Positions 62,701 to 64,000 of a DNA stretch of 64,000 nt are shown piece by piece. Both the position numbers and the translations under genes were made by a program. Source of the DNA: Chitinophagaceae bacterium. Lineage in GTDB: Bacteria; Bacteroidota; Bacteroidia; Chitinophagales; Chitinophagaceae. Numbering within the stretch: the first letter of the stretch is position 1; the number at the start of each line of letters is the position of its first letter. The notes beneath the pieces are model-generated. The model ran no database searches. It had not been told where the DNA came from and worked only from the letters and a program-made list of their open reading frames with translations. The stretch lies in NCBI GenBank assembly GCA_023229465.1, contig JALNZE010000004.1, forward strand, positions 106,764-170,763, read 5' to 3'.

Positions 62701-64000
62701 ATCAACCCAGATTACAGGTACAGAAGGGTATGCAATTATCCGGATGATGGGAACTTTCTCCAGTATAAACTTTAATTATCTGGCCGCTGAAAACTGGTGC
62801 AATTTTGCATTTGGCGCCGACTTCCAGAGCTGTGGTGATAAAGACAATGATGGTACGCCCGACTATCTGGATCTCGATAGTGATGGCGATGGTTGTTCGG
62901 ATGCCATTGAAGGAAGTATGAGTTTCTCTGTAACCCAAACAAGTGGCGGAAGGTTAACTGGAGCTGTAAACGGCCAGGGTATCCCAATTCTTGCGGGCAA
63001 CGGACAAGGTGTTGGCACCAGCCAAACTTCTATTGTTAATTGCTTCTGTCAGCCTGGCCTGGATGAAACTAAACCAAATGCCATAACAAAAAATATTACC
63101 GTAAATCTGAATGCCAGTGGTAATGCTACCATAACTGCATCACAAGTGGATGGTGGATCAACAGATGATTGCGGAATTCCAAGTATTACCGTTTCTACAA
63201 CCAACTTTACTTGCAGCAATATTGGCGTAAACACAGTTACATTTACTGTTACAGATAACCAAGGGAATGTTTCTTCAGCAACTGCACAGGTAACAGTAGC
63301 GGATAATATTAAACCAGTGATAACTATCAATGGTGACAAATCAGTAAACAATGATCCAACTAAATGTGGCGCAATAGTATCGGTAAGTGCAAGTGCATCT
63401 GATAATTGTGGAGTGGGTACACCAGTAGGAGTGAGAAGTGATAGCAAGTTATTGACTGATGAGTACCCTGTAGGAGCTACAACGATCACATGGAATGTTA
63501 CGGATATACATGGTAATGCAGCTACACCGGTTACTCAGACGATCGTAGTAACTGATAATGAACAACCAACTATCAGTATTGCAGCCGTAAGTGTAAACAA
63601 TGATTTAGGCGCTTGTAGTGCCACTGTAAATATCGGCACACCGGTAACAGGCGATAATTGTGGAATAGCAAGTGTTGTAAATAATCATGCATCAAACATC
63701 TATCCGGTAGGAACGACAACCATAACCTGGACAGTAACTGATATACATGGTAACAAGAATACAACTACACAATCTGTAACAGTAACTGATAATGAACAAC
63801 CAACTATCAGTATTGCAGCCGTAAGTGTAAACAATGATTTAGGCGCTTGTAGTGCCACTGTAAATATCGGCACACCAGTAACAGCTGATAATTGTGGAGT
63901 AGCCAGTGTTGTAAATGATGCTCCTTCTGTATTCCCAGTTGGAACAACAACAGTAACCTGGACAGTAACTGATATACATGGTAACAAGAATACAACTACA
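59753..64000 (+). CDS. Giant secreted LamG/BIG2/HYR-repeat adhesin-like protein (3' end beyond window)
   Basis: An uninterrupted frame of 1,416 codons from the ATG at 59753 to the window edge, with no stop. The long N terminus has a hydrophobic signal core at about residues 29-45 ending N-A-N-A-Q. Domains in order: LamG/concanavalin-like (about 50-226), BIG2-like Ig domain (about 297-366), HYR domains from about 370, one of them interrupted by a C-type-lectin-like insert (about 492-639), more HYR domains (to about 843), calcium-binding D-x-D-G-D-G repeats (about 845-870 and 1030-1055), then a tandem HYR array. A sorting domain is expected downstream but is outside the window. The protein is probably displayed on the surface or released; its ligand is unknown. 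Confidence 0.9.
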   Translation, partial: MKQCFTRISADRKCTLSSFARHTWHASTKIAIAIIATFLLFVTNANAQSATALNFDGTNDYVAVNNPYRTFNKEITVEFWMNTPSANMPFGSVIGQGTSNVDDMTNNVWLMHPNLNGTMTFYVNDAGTWRAAQCNIIAGSWHHYAGVASAASTKIYVDGALIYTGAGISNTILSNSSSVIHIGKDVRYNIGKPFDIPRYGNMSIDEVRIWNRALCQAEIVNNMNCQVNAQTGLQEVYHFNHGLVNSNNAGVTTLTDASGNIGRDGTLNNFGLTGLTSNWDASGSTNTGTCAAFVAPTAPITGTTSICIGTSTTLANANIGGTWSSSNTAVATINASSGLVNSVAQGTTTITYKTECGGVSTTTLTVGDIIPPTITCPANQVLNLDANCNATLPDYRSLVTASDNCTASNALVITQSPAAGTVVSTKGVQIITFTVTDASNNSSTCTITVDKKDVTAPVITCTASITVNNTANTCGAVVNYINPKATDNCTGGAFNFFTQGEPNNYPNTYNVGEDYIQLYTSGKWNDLPNYSLNRSLVEFNSIISTVFNGYSLIGTLGGHTYYYSTASATWTDSRAAAQAIGGDLASINTLQESTFLAPYGGNTWVGGYQDKSVPGFREPGDASQNFLGWKWVDGTKLGAGQITITQIEGLPSGSTFPIGVTTNTFKATDESGNSSTCGFTVTVKDIQPPVITCPANQTVSATSASGAVVNYTTPVGTDNCSGATTIRTVGLASGSTFPIGTTTVIHTVTDAAGLTASCSFTVTVSGLAPVIVCPANITVSNDPGQCGANASFAATETTGVPASSITYSKAPGSFFPVGTTTVTATATNSLGSSSCTFTVTVTAIDSDGDGIPDACDADADNDGIPNVLECNKSNFYWSNPPAVSGNTATGTINGIGYTYTSSSPVTTTGNLYAHYLFPVSYGVPDANPTIQNIYVTNNTITFASPMTNPVLVFASIGQTGVPVPIIFGAPIEIVWSKDVVSNSSTQITGTEGYAIIRMMGTFSSINFNYLAAENWCNFAFGADFQSCGDKDNDGTPDYLDLDSDGDGCSDAIEGSMSFSVTQTSGGRLTGAVNGQGIPILAGNGQGVGTSQTSIVNCFCQPGLDETKPNAITKNITVNLNASGNATITASQVDGGSTDDCGIPSITVSTTNFTCSNIGVNTVTFTVTDNQGNVSSATAQVTVADNIKPVITINGDKSVNNDPTKCGAIVSVSASASDNCGVGTPVGVRSDSKLLTDEYPVGATTITWNVTDIHGNAATPVTQTIVVTDNEQPTISIAAVSVNNDLGACSATVNIGTPVTGDNCGIASVVNNHASNIYPVGTTTITWTVTDIHGNKNTTTQSVTVTDNEQPTISIAAVSVNNDLGACSATVNIGTPVTADNCGVASVVNDAPSVFPVGTTTVTWTVTDIHGNKNTTT
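61228..61668 (+). other. C-type-lectin-like domain with its halves in reversed order, inside an HYR domain
   Basis: Within the giant frame, the C-terminal hallmarks of a lectin-like domain (G-E-P-N-N, E-D-Y, G-K-W-N-D-L) come first (61228 to about 61371). The N-terminal hallmarks follow (G-H-T-Y-Y-Y, W-T-D-S-R-A-A-A, G-G-D-L-A-S-I-N, W-V-G-G-Y, W-K-W-V-D-G-T; about 61378-61662). HYR sequence resumes directly afterwards (I-T-I-T-Q-I-E-G), so removing the insert restores a normal HYR domain. Confidence 0.7.
63551..64000 (+). repeat. Near-identical tandem HYR-coding repeat (about 234 bp)
   Basis: The unit at 63551-63784 is repeated from 63785 to the window end. The first 90 or so bases of the two copies are identical and the ends differ slightly, with one codon lost in the second copy. 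At protein level each unit is one HYR domain (T-D-N-E-Q-P-T-I-S-I to Q-S-V-T-V). The high DNA identity shows recent duplication. A more diverged unit precedes it (about 63300-63550). Confidence 0.9.

Noticed and set aside
61882..63987. Several minus-strand open frames in the last 2 kb, rich in Val/Thr or in His/Tyr/Leu
   Set aside because: They mirror the HYR repeats of the plus-strand giant gene; their composition is an artefact of repeated Thr/Val codons, and they have no start context or recognisable domain.
63551..64000. Regular repeats considered as a CRISPR array
   Set aside because: The period is about 234 bp, the repeats are coding and in frame, and there are no short repeat/unique spacer units or cas genes.

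Overview
The window looks like a chromosomal segment of a Bacteroidota bacterium, most likely the Chitinophagales/Chitinophagaceae branch. The evidence is: two SusC/SusD outer-membrane uptake pairs, one with an ECF sigma factor, a FecR anti-sigma and an STN-bearing SusC; an ASPIC/VCBS lipoprotein; a beta-propeller sensor kinase with a LytTR regulator; a fused MoaC-MoaB; a DUF5690 transporter; and a giant HYR-repeat surface protein. No rRNA, tRNA, CRISPR array or insertion sequence was seen.

Layout. 1-5.7 kb: housekeeping genes on + (MlaE-type permease, DUF4442 protein, MBL/beta-CASP nuclease, galactokinase, membrane-anchored MutS-family ATPase). 5.7-8.5 kb, minus strand: a macroglobulin/TonB-plug surface protein and an 85-aa unknown. 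8.65-18.9 kb: a compact complex I operon, nuoABCDHIJKLMN, with no nuoE, nuoF or nuoG, plus a 125-aa trailing unknown. 19.0-19.4 kb: a DoxX-like membrane protein. 19.7-30.8 kb: ECF sigma, FecR, SusC, SusD, a LamG lipoprotein and an ASPIC/VCBS lipoprotein. 30.9-35.8 kb: a second SusC/SusD pair, closed by a strong terminator.

35.86-42.0 kb: a tightly packed operon that I read as phosphonate catabolism. It encodes a PhnZ/TmpB-type HD-domain oxygenase with all mapped iron ligands, a phosphonatase-like HAD hydrolase that keeps the candidate Schiff-base lysine, a DUF5690 MFS transporter, a TIGR03364-type FAD amine oxidase, and an exported YncE-propeller/phosphoesterase. With SusCD just upstream it could form a full route from outer membrane to cytosol for an aminophosphonate. 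This is the best candidate for a new system. 42.0-44.6 kb: a GT2 glycosyltransferase (minus), an alkaline-phosphatase-superfamily protein and a DedA protein.

44.8-55.2 kb: a self-contained molybdoenzyme island. A periplasmic isoquinoline-1-oxidoreductase-type hydroxylase (2Fe-2S subunit, Tat-exported Mo subunit, cytochrome c) is followed by its maturation factors XdhC and MocA and nearly the whole Moco pathway (MoaA, MoeA, MoaD, MoeB-rhodanese, MoaE, MoaCB), with a TauE/SafE transporter in the middle. 55.4-59.4 kb, minus strand: a LytTR response regulator and a hybrid-propeller histidine kinase.

59,753 to the window end: a single open frame of at least 1,416 codons that runs off the edge. 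It encodes a secreted LamG/BIG2/HYR adhesin-like protein. One HYR domain is interrupted by a C-type-lectin-like domain whose halves are in reversed (circularly permuted) order. The last kilobase carries near-identical 234-bp HYR repeats.

All functional calls come from reading motifs and gene order; no database search was run.
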